From assembly GCF_003473485.1 (NCBI RefSeq), contig NC_053048.1:28082755-28146754 (forward strand): 64,000 nucleotides of DNA, read 5' to 3'. The notes below the pieces were generated by a model. It did not search any database. It was not told where the DNA came from and worked only from the letters and a program-made list of their open reading frames with translations. Shown here one piece after another: positions 35,491 through 46,659 of the stretch. How positions within the stretch are numbered: the stretch's first letter is position 1; every line of letters begins with the position of its first letter. The stretch is from Medicago truncatula. Taxonomy: Eukaryota; Streptophyta; Magnoliopsida; Fabales; Fabaceae. The translations under genes were made by a program, and so were the position numbers.

Positions 35491-38167
35491 TGTTGTGAAA
35501 GTGCCTCAAAATTGAAGAAATTGGAATCCTGGAAGCTGAAAATCGGTGGCCGATTTTCAGGGCACAGTGGCTGATTTTAACCTGTTTTATTTGAGCTTCA
35601 GGTTCGGCAAAAATCGGTGGCCAATTTGGAGCATTCAGTGACTGAATTTGACAGCAGAAAATAAAACAAAAAAATATTTTCGGGCTTAGATTTGTTTCAG
35701 TTTTATTGAGGATTCTTTTACTATAAATATAGATATTGTATCAATGTAAACCTTGAGATAGAGGGGGCTGAAACAAGGGTTTAGAAAGGCAACATCAAAA
35801 CTAGGGTTTGTATAGAGTTTGTCTCTTGGCAACAAACACTAGGGTTTGAGGGTTGATTCACCTTGGGAAACACTATTAGGATTGAGTCTCTTGGTTACGA
35901 GAAGATATTGGGACTTTGGGTAGCATTAGGCGGGAGACGTATTCTTGTAACCCATTGATATATCTTTTGTAAGGTTACTTATCATATAGTGAAACAGTGG
36001 GCTGCTCTCTCCCCTAGACTAGGTTAATTTGGACCGAACTGGGACAACAAATTCTTGTGTTCTCTCTTCTTTTCTCCCGCTGTTTTCTACTTTTGGCTTG
36101 TGTTTATAATTGTTCCTTACACTTTGTTTTGGTTGCTTGATTATTCCTTGCTCCACAAATCAAGTTTGTTATCGGTGTGATTTTTCATCGAATTCACAAC
36201 AATTGGCGCCCACCATGGGGCAAGGGTCAAAGAATAATCAAGTACCATGGGTTCGAAGTGGGATATTGAGAAGTTTACCGGAGATAACGATTTTGGGTTA
36301 TGAAAGGTAAAGATGGAAGCGGTTTTAATACAACAAAAGTGTGAGAAAGCTTTGAAGGGTGAAGGTGCGTTACCCGGTCACCATGTCACGAGCGGAAAAG
36401 ACCGAGATGGTGGACAAGGCCAAGAGTGCCATTGTCTTGTGCCTCGGGAATAAAGTTTTGAGAGAAGTAACGAAAGAACCAACCGCGACATCGATGTGGT
36501 CAAAGTTCGAATCTTTGTATTTTACAAAGTCTTTGGCTCATCGGCAGTTCCTAAAGCAACAACTTTACTCATTCAAGATGGTAGAGTCAAAGGCCATCAT
36601 GGAGCTACTTGTGGAGTTCAACAAAATCATTGGTGATTTGGAGAACATTGAGGTGCGTCTTGAGGATGCGGGTACTCTGATGGCGTAGTGTTGTTTGGAG
36701 GATGAAGAAGGTGATGTGTCTCACCTTGAGAATGATGCCTAGTGGAGCGGTGGTCATCTGGAGAGACGCTAAACACTCAACATCATCCAGGAGACGCGGT
36801 GGTAAGAATACTCATGATCAGTTCGGAGAGGCGGAGGAACCAATACTCATGATCTACTTGTTAAGATGGAGTTTCAAGGTTGAAGACATAATGGGATATA
36901 CACATTTTCTAGTTGAGGTAGAGTACACTCAGCGTGAGGTGGAGTTGAACACACCAGTAATGGTACGGCTATGGAGGACCTTGGGTGCTATGCTCTATGG
37001 TGAGCAAGGGATTTCTTCATGAAGACGGAAGATATTCCGAAGGTTGAAGAATGTATAGCACGACTTGCGGGATTACCCTAAAAAAAGGCCAAGGGTGATT
37101 GGATGCAAGGTGACCTTCAAGGAAGCGGAAGATGTTCTGTGTTGAAGATGTTATGGTGAATGCTTGTCGAACTACATAAAATTCCTAGTGTAGTTGGACT
37201 GCAAGGACTCTTCGAGAAGGCGGGAGACGTTCCGATGGCAGAAGAGGTTAAGGTGAATGCTTGTGGAACTACCTAAAATTCCTAGCGTAGTTGGACTGCA
37301 AGGACCTTCGAGAAGGCGGAAGACACTCCGATGGCTGAAGGGGTTAGGGTGTAAACTTGTGGAGCTACTTGGTGTGGTGGGAAGCAAGGGAAGGAGCAAC
37401 ATGGTGGTTGATGGTGTGGCATCATCACTAATTTAAAGTCAAGGTGGAGATTATTGTGAAAGTGCCTCAAAAATTAAGAAATTGGAATTCTGGAAGCTGA
37501 ACATCGGTGGCCGATTTGTAGGGCATGGTGGCCGATTTTGACCTGTTTTATTTGAGCTTCAGGTTCGGAAAAAATTGGTGGCCGATTTTGAGCATTCAGT
37601 GGCCGATTTTGACAGCAGAAAATAAAATAGAAACGTATTTTCGGGCCTAGATTTGTTCCAGTTTAATTGAGGATTCTTTTACTATAAATATAGACATTGT
37701 ATTAGTGTAAACCTTGAGATAGAGGGGGCTGAAACAAGGGTTTAGAAAGGCAACAACAAAACTAGGGTTTGTATAGAGTTTGTCTCTTGGTAACAAACAC
37801 TAGGGTTTGAGGGTTGATTCATCTTGGGAAACACTATTAGGATTGAGTCTCTTGGTTACCGGAAGAGATTGGGACTTTGGGTAGAATTAGACGGGAGATT
37901 TATTCTTGTAACCCAATGATATCTCTTTTGTAAGGTTACTCATCATATAGTGAAACAGAGAGCTGCTCTCTCCCCCAGACTAGGTGAATTTGGACCGAAC
38001 TGCTGGGTCAACAAATACTTTTTTGTTCTCTCTTCTTTTCTCTCGTTGTTTTCTACTTTTGGCTTGTGTTTATAATTGTTCCATACACTTTGTTTTTGTT
38101 GCATGATTATTCCTTGCTTCACACATCAAGCTTGTTATTGGTGTGGGTTTTCATCGAATTCACAACA
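35491..38167 (+). mobile_element. Internally deleted copia retrotransposon with both LTRs (2677 bp)
   Basis: 5' LTR 35491-36201 (711 bp) and 3' LTR 37452-38167 (716 bp) run TGTTGTGAAAG...TTCACAACA, with a G-to-A change at the second base of the 3' LTR. The 5-bp duplication GCTCA flanks the element (35486-35490 and 38168-38172). The 5' LTR is followed by GGCGCCCACCATGGGG, the same primer-binding region as in the element at 1-4427. Internally only a gag remnant and about 750 bp of noncoding, rearranged sequence remain. It would need help from a full family member. Confidence 0.9.
36247..36688 (+). pseudogene. copia gag remnant
   Basis: The ATG at 36247 reads MGSKWDIEKFTGDNDFGL, then TGA where the relative has TGG. 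It continues KVKMEAVLIQQKCEKALKG and shifts by one extra G near 36377 (LPGH instead of LPVT), after which MSRAEKTEMVDKAKSAIVLC and on to LENIEVRLEDA is open until 36688. The zinc knuckle and pol are deleted. Confidence 0.8.
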
Positions 38168-38206
38168 GCTCAGTTTGTTAGAGGAACCAGGATAATCGCT
38201 TGGGTC

Positions 38207-38208
<2 letters not shown>

Positions 38209-38249
<41 letters not shown>

Positions 38250-38250
38250 T
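38209..38250 (+). repeat. (CT)n microsatellite next to telobox repeats
   Basis: About 20 CT units with one CAC interruption, followed at 38253-38283 by AAACCTTAAACCTTAAACCC and CTAAACCCTAGG, telomere-like units. The paralogous site at 9020-9055 has a short CT run and the same AAACCCTAAACCCTAGG. Confidence 0.85.
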
Positions 38251-38779
38251 CTAAACCTTAAACCTTAAACCCTAAACCCTAGGTTGATAGCTAAGAAAAA
38301 GGGGAGATATGTTCTTGAAGGAAAGGTTATACCAAGAAGCAGCGTTGGGGATAAGGTATACATAACTAGACTATCATTGACACCTTCAGATACTAGAATT
38401 CTTTTTAAATTTTAACATAGACAATTTCCTATAGTTGTACTTCAAATATGATGTGTTAAAGAAATTTTCTGATAACAAGAAGCAGCGTTGGGGAAAGATG
38501 TTTGCATTGATTGTACTTCAAGAAAATCGGGTTTAATAACGAGTACATCAAGAAAATCGGGTTTGATAACGAGTACATCAAGAAAATTGGGTTTGATACT
38601 CGTTATGATAACAAGAAGCAGCGTTGGGGAAAGGTGTTTGCATTGATTGTACTTCGAATATGATGTATAAAGAAATTTTCTGAAATGTGTAAACATGAGA
38701 AACTTCAAATATAATTGTATTTATTCTTATAACATTAAAATTATAAGTTGGGTATGTGCTATATAATTTTATTTTTGTC

Positions 38780-38831
38780 TACTACATTTACGATGTATAT
38801 GACCCGTGCGGTAGTCAGGTAAACGTTCTAG
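38780..38831 (+). mobile_element. Degenerate Helitron 3' terminus
   Basis: ACGATGTATATGACCCGTGC followed by GGTAGTCAGG, AAACGTT and CTAG corresponds to the end at 9351-9390. It lies at the same distance upstream of copy 5 as that one does of copy 2. The hairpin has lost its GCACGGG arm. Confidence 0.6.
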
Positions 38832-38839
38832 TAAGGTTT

Positions 38840-39254
38840 CTAATCCCAAGGAGTTAAAAGCCAAGCAAGAAGTACCCAAAAAAAAAAAAATAAAAGAAGG
38901 AGAAGCCGCATGGCACACAGAGTTAAATTCTAGAATAGTAACAGCAAAGATCCAATTTCCATGAATTTTACTTTTCTTGTCCATTGAGTAAAGTGATAGA
39001 CATTATATAGTTTGTTCTGAGGACAAGTTGCTTTAGTAGCAAAGAGGACAGGTATAAAAAATCTATTAAAGTGAAGTGTGAGATTTTTTTTTTAAGCAAG
39101 CATATTTACTTATCTTGTTTATTAGGTAAAGGTTTGAGAGCATGAAAAACTAAAGCACTACCCTGAGCCCATCAATATATAACTAGACATTTTGATTTAT
39201 AATTTCGTTAAGTTTGAAAGATCAATATTCCTCAACCATTATTACATTGAATGA
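38840..39254 (+). promoter_or_regulatory. Conserved upstream block of DUF247 copy 5
   Basis: Shares AATCCCAAGGAGTTAAAAGC, GGAGAAGCCGCATGGCACAC and CTTATCTTGTTTATTAGG with the other copies. TATATAAC lies at 39176-39183. An extra 28 bp or so (around AATTTCGTTAAGTTTGAAAG) pushes it to 72 nt from the ATG, instead of 44. Confidence 0.5.
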
Positions 39255-41184
39255 ATGATGTCATCCCAAACTACCCTTGAAGAAAATATTGTGGAGCTAC
39301 AAATATACATAGATACAAATCAAACACCCCAAAATTCACGACCAAAGATACAAAGGGTGCCACGGTATGTCAAAAATAGAACAAAATTTAAGGAGCATTA
39401 CAGCCCCAAGTTTGTGTCAATAGGTCCTATCCATCATGGCAATACAGATCTAAAGTTAGGAGAGAAGTACAAGCTTATGTGGGCAGCAAAATACATCAAA
39501 AACACTGGAAGCATTCAAAAGGATCTATACAAAAAAATTGCTGATAACATTGATGAATTGAAGGGCCATTTTAGCGACGATGTTTTAACTTTAACCGGCG
39601 AGTCTCTTGAAGGCTATCATAGCCTTGAAGAAAAGTTATCATGGATGTTGTTCGTGGATGGATGTTCTTTGCTACATATCTTGGAGAAAACCATGCTTTA
39701 TGAACCAGGGCACATGAATGTTAAGGTTGATCAACTGGTTCTTGTGATGATGGATGTGCTTTTGTTGGAGAATCAACTTCCTTATCAAGTACTCAAGCTA
39801 TTGTGGAAAGATAGCAATGAGAGTGAATTGATAAAAATTATGACGAATTTCCTCGACTGTCATCATTGGGCCACACTAGATAATAAGAGAAGCCGGAGGT
39901 GGCAACTCAATCAAGATACAACAACAATACCCGCTCATCTTCTTGATCTTCAGCGTAATATCATCCTCATTAAATCTACACCCAAGGTATAATAGAAATC
40001 TTAGAGACAAAAGTAAAGTTTGTTTCTATTTTTTGTCTTATTAAAACTAACGACAAAATTTGAAACAGATTTTGCCTTTTTCCGTTTCTAAATTTGCTAC
40101 GATTATTATAATTACCAAGTGGAGGATAGTAATTAGAGAGGATTAAACTTAAACTAAAATAAAATAATTAATACTACTTAGAAAAGATAAAATAACACTA
40201 GTTTTAAAATATTTTTCTTTTTCCGTTTCTAAATTTCATCACTATTTCAACTTTTCTTTTATTAGTTTAAGTTTACCTATAATTAATTTTCAACTTTTTG
40301 AAAGAAAAAAAAAACTGGCATACTTTCTACTTTTGGTATACTAACCTGTGGCCTTAATGCACATGTTACTATCTTCCATATTTTAATTACAAAGTGGAGG
40401 ATAGGGATTAGAGAGGGGTGTGCATATATAATAGTGATTAGAGGGTTAAACTAAAATAACATAATAATACTACGTAGAAAAGATAAAATAACAATTGTTT
40501 TAAAATATTTTTTTCTTTACAAAATGTGGTATTTTATTACTGTAAGACGAATGAAATTTTAAAATTTTATTGTTATGATCCAATCCATTTCTGTTTAAAA
40601 CATAGATTGAAAACTATAAAGCTAACAAGGAGAATTGGAGAATGAAGACGATATACATGAACATAAAAGATCTAAAAGCACTAGGAATAAGACTTAAGTC
40701 AAGCAAGACACGAAGGCCAAAAGACATAGATTTCACCGAAGGATGGTTCACTGCAGAACTAACTCTTCCTGAGATCGTTGTGGACGACACATCAGCCACT
40801 ACTTTCCTCAACCTGATAGCATATGAGATGTGTCCAAATTTTGACAACGACTACGGAATTTGTTCTTTTGTAGCTTTTATGGACTCGCTCATCGACCATC
40901 CTGAAGATGTGAAGGTACTGAGATCAAAAGGAATTTTGCTCAATTCCCTTGGGAGTGATGAGGAAGTTGCCGAACTTTTCAATATCATAGGTACTGACTT
41001 GGTACCTAACCCAGAAACATATTTTGAAGTTAAAGCCAAAATGATTGATCATTACTATAAATACAGAACTGGGATAGTGCGGGGTTATTACACTTACTTC
41101 AGGATTGCTGCATTTATCGCCATTGCTCTTACTTTCATTCAGACAGTGTTTACAGTTTACCCGGCATTCAAAAAAGATGGTTAG
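39255..41184 (+). CDS. DUF247 protein, copy 5 (subtype A), intact, 436 aa
   Basis: Exon 1 is 39255-39986 (244 codons, CCCAAG|GTATAA), the intron is 619 bp, and exon 2 is 40606-41184 (ACATAG|ATT; 192 codons plus stop). Both exons are phase 0 with no stop. The start is the first ATG of ATGATG. Motifs are RPKIQRVPRYVKNRTKF, FVSIGPIHHGN, LTGESLEGYHSLEEKLSWML, LFVDGCSLLHIL, DVLLLENQLPYQVLKLLW, a short linker (RSRRWQLNQDTTT) lacking the GEHSVSIP block, PAHLLDLQRN, then NIKDLKALGIRLKSSKTRR, LTLPEIVVDDTSATTFLNLI, LGSDEEVAELF and the short A-type membrane helix (YFRIAAFIAIALTFIQT). Closest to copy 1 in exon 1 and 3' flank. A DUF247 protein of unknown function; subcellular site is inferred only from the terminal helix. 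Confidence 0.9.
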
Positions 41185-41199
41185 TTATGACAATGTTGT

Positions 41200-41747
41200 T
41201 TTCGTTATGGCACTTCTCTATGGATTGTATACCTTCTTGAGTCTTAACAATGAGTATTTAAAAAATGAGGAGCGTCTTTTTTTTTTTTTTTTTTTTGTGC
41301 TATGTATAAGAATTGAAACATGAATTTTCATATTTCAACTTAATTTATTCAAATTATTATTCTCATAAACGATCTACATGTTTCTATATTGTTGAGATTT
41401 TGTTTAGATGAGTTATTTAATTTTGTGTTCATTGACATTTCAATAAGTGAATAGATCGAATGAGCTAATAAAACAAGTATATTAAAAGTATTACTAGACA
41501 TGGGAACAAACAAATTAAAGTATTGGTTACGAAACAACCTGACAACAAAATTCAACTTAAATCTATTCACTAGTTATGAAAATGACAAACTTGATGAATC
41601 ATTTCTTCATCAACTTCAGCACAACCTTCTTCACTTAGTTTTTTCTCTGTCTTTTCATCGCTTACAGAAGAAAAATGATTATATAATTCTAATATATACC
41701 TCTCATGGAAAATTGTACAAATAATTCATGAATGCAAGAAATGATTT
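41200..41747 (+). repeat. DUF247 3'-flanking module of copy 5
   Basis: Closely matches 6200-6760 after copy 1. A T run (41278-41297) interrupts it. Similarity stops exactly at 41747, where the CACTA end begins; the copy 1 flank continues with ATTTATCAAAATTATTT. Confidence 0.65.
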
Positions 41748-42180
41748 CACTACAAGAAAATATGTGATTTGCACGCCCATTTTCGCAGTTCATTTCCAGC
41801 TGATTTCTCGCGAACAAGTTTAGCTAGAGATATGCTGCAGAATACCTATTGATTCGGCCGTAGCATAGATTGAGAGACAACATTGCTAGGGAAGTATTTC
41901 TTATTACATCCGTAGTAAAAAGAAACAAGTTCCTAGCAAATAATCAGTTGATATATAGCAAATAAGTATTGAAAAAGTATTTTCCATAGCAACATAACTA
42001 GGACATATCATAGCAATTTCGCAACAAAACCATAGCTATAATCTAACTAATTTGAAACAAACCATAGCGACATGACTAAAATTTATCGTAGCAAATCCAC
42101 AACAAATCTATAGCTATAATCTAACTAATTTGCAAATAAAACCTAGCAATTTGGAAGTTTTCATCCAATTTTTTTTTTTT
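41748..42180 (+). mobile_element. CACTA-type transposon terminus with subterminal repeats
   Basis: CACTACAAGAAAATATG at 41748 is a CACTA (En/Spm) terminal repeat. It is followed by a dense set of subterminal motifs (CATAGCAA, CCTAGCAAA, CATAGCTATAATCTAACTAA) up to 42150. No matching right end with these subterminal motifs was found in the window. Confidence 0.7.
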
Positions 42181-42349
42181 TGCTGTTTTTTTTTTTACTA
42201 TATTAATTTAAGAAATTTATTACTAAATAATAATGTATATACATAGCTAAACATAACAAGCCAAATTTGCAGAAAATGCAAAGCTAAAATATCACCCTGA
42301 TTTTAAATTATATTTTTAATAAATAAAAAATCCAACATTCCTAGTAATA

Positions 42350-42760
42350 GATGATCCTCTTGCATCCATGAACGAATTATGCTCCCTTGAATTCAGAACT
42401 GCCACAACCATTTTGAACATGAAAAAGGATAATGAATTAAAAATCCCCTCATCATTTTCTACTCTAGGATACTGTGTTGGAAATGACTGACTTCAACTCA
42501 TGGCAATTCTCGTCTTTAGCTTCTGTCAAGAAAGAAGTGACCATCAACTCTTAGAAGTGGATAATATATAAGATCATCAGACATTATTTGAATACACTCC
42601 CAGGAAACATTCACAAAGCCTGTTGAAGTCAATCTTATGTCATCAAATTAGACGAGATGTGATAACAGATTAAATGTAAATGAATCCCTCTCCATTCTTA
42701 ATTCCAATTTTTTGTGCTAATACTTTATAAGAAAGATGTTAGCTAAAATAGTTAGGCTTT
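42350..42760. other. Possible captured exon of an unidentified gene
   Basis: On the minus strand, 42445-42345 translates openly as MFKMVVAVLNSREHNSFMDA followed by RGSSITRNVG, which looks like real protein, but I cannot name the family. The rest has no clear signal. Confidence 0.3.
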
Positions 42761-42779
42761 GAAGAGAACGTTTATGGTT

Positions 42780-43860
42780 GTCGCTCATATGATATCTAAC
42801 AAATATTGAACTGGACTAATATTGATGCTATCAAATCTTCATGTGCATAACGAATTTGTGTTACTTTCAACAAACAGTGTATGGTAGTCACATGATAGAA
42901 GAAAAATCGTTGATAGTGAGCACTTGTATGGATGTTAAAAAAGCTCACCTTTGCGGTCTCGTTTGGATTTCCATCTCTATCACCTCCTATCCAAATTCTA
43001 AACTTTATGGGAGTGCAAGTCAATGGAAGTGGCTTTCCAGTATGCTGCAAAATGGATAGATTGTATGACAAAAAAAATTTATAAAAAAATTACAGCTAAT
43101 TGACCAAGAATTCAAGATGATAGGTACCTTCTTTAAAGCATTGCTGACACGACGTAAATAATGAGGAGCAACTTTCCAGAGTGACTGCTCCACTATATTC
43201 AAACTTGTGAGAAATAAAAATAAAACGAACAGTTCTTAATCTTACACGCCAAATTGTTATTATTTTCTTTTAATGTGAACCAGAAGAGCTGAGATATCCA
43301 ATACTAGATCCTGAAGCAACTTACCAGCTCTAGCTTCATCAACTGGAGTGGTTTTTGGCGCCTAAGCTCATCTGTCTGCCGTATTGAAGTTAACTCGCTC
43401 ACCTACCAAATCGCAATGACACAAGAGAATATAAGAAATATTTCCACTTAATAATTAAACATGAAGTCTCTATCCTCTCACAGTACGGTGGCTTTTTAGA
43501 GTGAAAATACAGTAGAGAAGAAATACTAGATCCTCAATCAGCATCTAAGATCAGGTCGATCGTTATAATCCAAAGGATGCTACATGTTGAGATGTGAAAG
43601 TAGTTACAGACAAATACTTATATTATCTTTGAATTTGAAAACTTCAATCCATTGAATTTTTTAATGGCCAAACAAAGTAAAATACTCAGCAATCCAAATG
43701 TGTTTGTACTGCAGTGTTTGTCGATTACTTTGTGTGGGATGAGCTTCTTCTAAAGACATCTTTGACAACTCTGAAGCTAACTGCTTCTCAATTAACTCAG
43801 CCATGTTCACTATACCTGCTTGCCTCATATTACATCCACTCTGCCAGAAACAAAAATAGA
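42780..43860 (-). pseudogene. PPC4-like: Fragment of a bacterial-type phosphoenolpyruvate carboxylase gene, with introns
   Basis: Minus strand, in order. Exon piece 43840-43680 has CNMRQAGIVNMAELIEKQLA and SELSKMSLEEA fused to AHPTQSNRQTLQYKHIWIAE, including the catalytic-histidine motif AHPTQ; in the intact family these are separated by roughly 60-80 residues, so there is an internal deletion. Piece 43405-43329 has ELTSIRQTDELRRQKP and PVDEARAG (one base changed). Piece 43205-43132 has LNIVEQSLWKVAPHYLRRVS and NALKK|GT. Piece 43045-42945 has [15 protein letters not shown] and [16 protein letters not shown]. The intron sequences remain, so it was copied as DNA, not from mRNA. Only a small N-terminal-to-middle part is present, so it cannot make an enzyme. 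It lies downstream of the CACTA terminus at 41748. Confidence 0.82.
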
Positions 43861-44000
43861 AACATCATTCACAATTACACAATTTTCACCTCTGTAGCAT
43901 CGACACTTCTAATCAAAGGTGTGTCTGGTGTCTGTGTCAGTGCTTTGTAGATTTTCACATTTAGGGAAAAAAGTGAAACCCCATAAAAGGAAACAGAGCA

Positions 44001-44276
44001 ATGTTTGCCATCACGGAGGAAGTTAAAAAATGGCGCCAACACTTGTTAGGCCGCCATTTCAGAATTTTCACCGATCAAAAGAGTCTACGTAGCCTTATGC
44101 CACAAACAATCCAGACACCAACACAACAAAAGAGGCTTACCGAGCTTTTAGGATTTTATTTTGAAATTCTCTACATTCCAGGGAGAGACAATAATGATGC
44201 ACAGGCCCTTTTAGGCTTGATTTTGAAACAGAGCAAGGCATTCTATACTACAAGGGTCTTATTTAAAGCAGTGTAA
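44001..44276 (+). pseudogene. Ty3/gypsy RNase H fragment
   Basis: MFAITEEVKKWRQHLLGRHF, then RIFTDQKSLRSLM, QKRLTELLGFYFEILYIPGR and DNNDAQALL correspond to the RNase H region of plant gypsy elements (TDQKSLR; PGKDN-ADALSR in the family). Only about 75 residues remain, with the ADALSR motif altered. Borders unclear. Confidence 0.75.
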
Positions 44277-44564
44277 AGGGGGAAGGGCATAACCATACAA
44301 ACCAAGAGCAAGTGAAAGATATAAACCAGACATAAATGCACATAGAAATATAGTTGACCAAAAAATGTCATAAAAATGAAGTTATTTAATGGAGTAAATT
44401 GTAAGGAATGTTTAGCACAAATAAGCTACAAATAAGCTACTTATCCAAACAGACCCTAACTCAATAGTTCTCTAAAGTTTTATGCACCATAACAACAACT
44501 CATTAGATTGAAGATCATGGTGATCATCACAATAACCTGAGCTACTATTAGGGAATTAACTAGA

Positions 44565-44740
44565 GTTGTGGACTGGCATGGATAGACCATTCCGCTTGAC
44601 TGTTCAAGTCAGGCCAGCTCAGCTCGTCTTCAGTCAACACTGGTGTGATTGTTCAAGTCAGACCAGCCAGTTCAGCTCGTCTTCAGTCAACACTAGTTTG
44701 ATTGTTCAAGTCAGCCAGCTCAGCTCGTCTCATCTTCACT
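44565..44740 (+). repeat. Three tandem copies of a ~58-bp unit
   Basis: TTGTTCAAGTCAGGCCAGCT then CAGCTCGTCTTCAGTCAACA recurs at about 44600, 44650 and 44702, with small changes. No coding role seen. Confidence 0.7.
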
Positions 44741-44942
44741 TTATACCACGTGTCATGTACAGATGATCAGCGCGTCTCGACTCCACGCGCCTGGTACGGA
44801 TGAGTTGCACCCTAGTCCACGTGCGGCCATACAGAAAGCAGACAACCAATGGGAGGCTATGGATCACAACTTAATGGGCTTTGAATGATCAAAGAAAGAC
44901 CCATTAGACCAACACTTTAATGAACATAAAAGGGGGACAATT

Positions 44943-45160
44943 TTATAGACTTATCTTAGATTGGCCAATGTAAAATTGTTCATGGAACAGCCTCTCTAAT
45001 TGAGTCCAATGTTGAATGGAATGTGGTTCAAGCGTGGTGAACCACGTAAAGACATTTTTTGTTAGAGAATTTGCAAAGAACTTCAATCTCAAATTCTCAT
45101 TGTTTGCAATATTTTCTTCAAAATATACAACTTTCCTCATTTGGAGGAACTAAAAAATTG
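44943..45160 (-). pseudogene. Ty3/gypsy gag fragment
   Basis: Minus-strand NENLRLKFFANSLTKNVFTW then FTTLEPHSIQHWTQLERLFH matches the retrotransposon gag domain (family form: FP-SL-A--W---LP--SI--W-QL---F). It stops at 44943. An isolated fragment. Confidence 0.7.
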
Positions 45161-45199
45161 TAATGAAGAAGGGTTATCGGGGCTTAGGAGGGTTTATAT

Positions 45200-45815
45200 A
45201 AATTCTTCAAATTTAATATAAGTTGTTATAATATTTTTAAAATTAAAAATATATTAAATATAATCATTAATTTATCACTCTTTAATAAAAATACTCTTTT
45301 AAAAGATGTAAAAGATTTTTCAATTTTTCCCTATATTTCTATCCCTCCAAAACCTTTCCTTCCCCTCCTCTTCTAACTCCCAAACAAAATCTAAGTGTCT
45401 CTTAACCACAACGATCAGAAGGAAGTTACTAATCGAAAGATGGAAGTACACATAATCTACCTTAAATGACCCTCAACCACAATGCTCACAGACAATAGAT
45501 CTTAAGCCTGGCGTTTAAATTGACAAGATATTTTGTGTAGTTTTTTTTTTGATTAATTGATTGATCTCACAAACAATGTTATTAAAATTAAAGCCACTAA
45601 CACATTGCAGAGGAATCAACTAATTTCAATATATATATATATATATAGGATTGTAACTTACTTTCTTTTAAGAACATCAAAGAGTGAGTTAATTAGCATA
45701 CTCCCACTTGAGGAATAAGTTAACAACCTTGATAACTTACTTTTTTACCAAAAAAAAACCAACTTCTATAATTTAAACCAACTGTAAACGGGGCGGAGCG
45801 ACCCCGCTAGTCCAG
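45200..45815. other. Intergenic DNA with a (TA)n run
   Basis: AT-rich with a TA microsatellite at 45632-45649. No gene or transposon end recognised. Confidence 0.4.
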
Positions 45816-45821
45816 TCATTA

Positions 45822-46040
45822 CTAGAACTTTTAGCTTTTCCTGCGGATTTTTGTGTAAATTCCGCAGGAAACACATTTCCTGCAGATTTTGCGAAGGATT
45901 TAGGTTATCAGGTGAGATAATACCTTAGGATTTTAAGATCCGCAGGAAAGATATATCCGTATTAAAATGTGAAATTATCTGCAGGAAATGTGAAATTATT
46001 CACAGAATAGCAGTAACATTTTGTGATAAATTTTTTGCCT
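45822..46040. mobile_element. CACTA-like subterminal repeat block
   Basis: TTTCCTGCGGATTTT-type motifs occur in both orientations (about 45838, 45865, 45885, 45942, 45977), preceded by ACTAGAACTTTTAGC, which resembles a worn CACTA end. No clean termini. Confidence 0.45.
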
Positions 46041-46342
46041 AGATTCTATAAAATTCCTGACTCCGCCACTTACTGTAAATGTAATGATTGTACAAAATCA
46101 TGCACGTGTAACATATTTATTATTTATAAACTTACATGAAAAAACGTAAATATTTGTATGTATAAAAAATACGAGACTCATTAACGTCATCTTTATATTT
46201 AATAATGAGATCTTTATTATTCGGTAATATTTTGACATATTTCTAATCTACCATTTTATAATATTTTATAACAATTATTTCTTTGTTTCTATCATTAACA
46301 TATTTTTTAACATTAATTTTTTCTTATTTTTCAATACAAGTA

Positions 46343-46539
46343 ACAACCGCTCAGTAATGCCAAGAATCCCTCAGTAATTCAAGGTAGATTGGTCATTTAC
46401 ATTACTGACGGAATTATCTGTCAGTAAAGTTTTTGTCTAAGGTATTGAGGGTTTATTCCTTCAGTAGCGTTATTGAGGGTTTAAATGCCTCAGTAATGCA
46501 ATTTTGAATTGGTTAGTAATTTGAGAAATTCTTGTAGTG
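46343..46539. mobile_element. Short CACTA-derived insertion
   Basis: It ends TTCTTGTAGTG (46529-46539), the inverse of a CACTACAAG terminus, and has CTCAGTAATG/TTACTGA subterminal motifs. Compared with the uninterrupted relative at 13525-13545 it is an insertion of about 195 bp. Its left end has lost the CACTA motif. The motifs differ from those at 41748, so it is a different element. Confidence 0.6.
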
Positions 46540-46659
46540 ATCGCAAATAACTTTATAATGTTTTCTTTTTTTGACGCATAAACGGTCTGTTGCAAGTTAT
46601 TATATATTAAAACGTGATGCTTAGCCCGTGGAAAAACGTTAACTATGTTTCTTATCCTA

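Noticed and set aside
36702..37022. 106-codon ORF in the internal part of the deleted copia element
   Set aside because: It matches no retroelement domain and is full of the short GGAGACG/AAGGCGG repeats of that region.
41748..46539. A single 4.8-kb CACTA transposon bounded by CACTACAAG (41748) and CTTGTAGTG (46539)
   Set aside because: The flanking 3 bp differ (TTT and ATC), the subterminal motifs of the two ends are unrelated, and the right end belongs to a ~195-bp insertion visible by comparison with 13525-13545.
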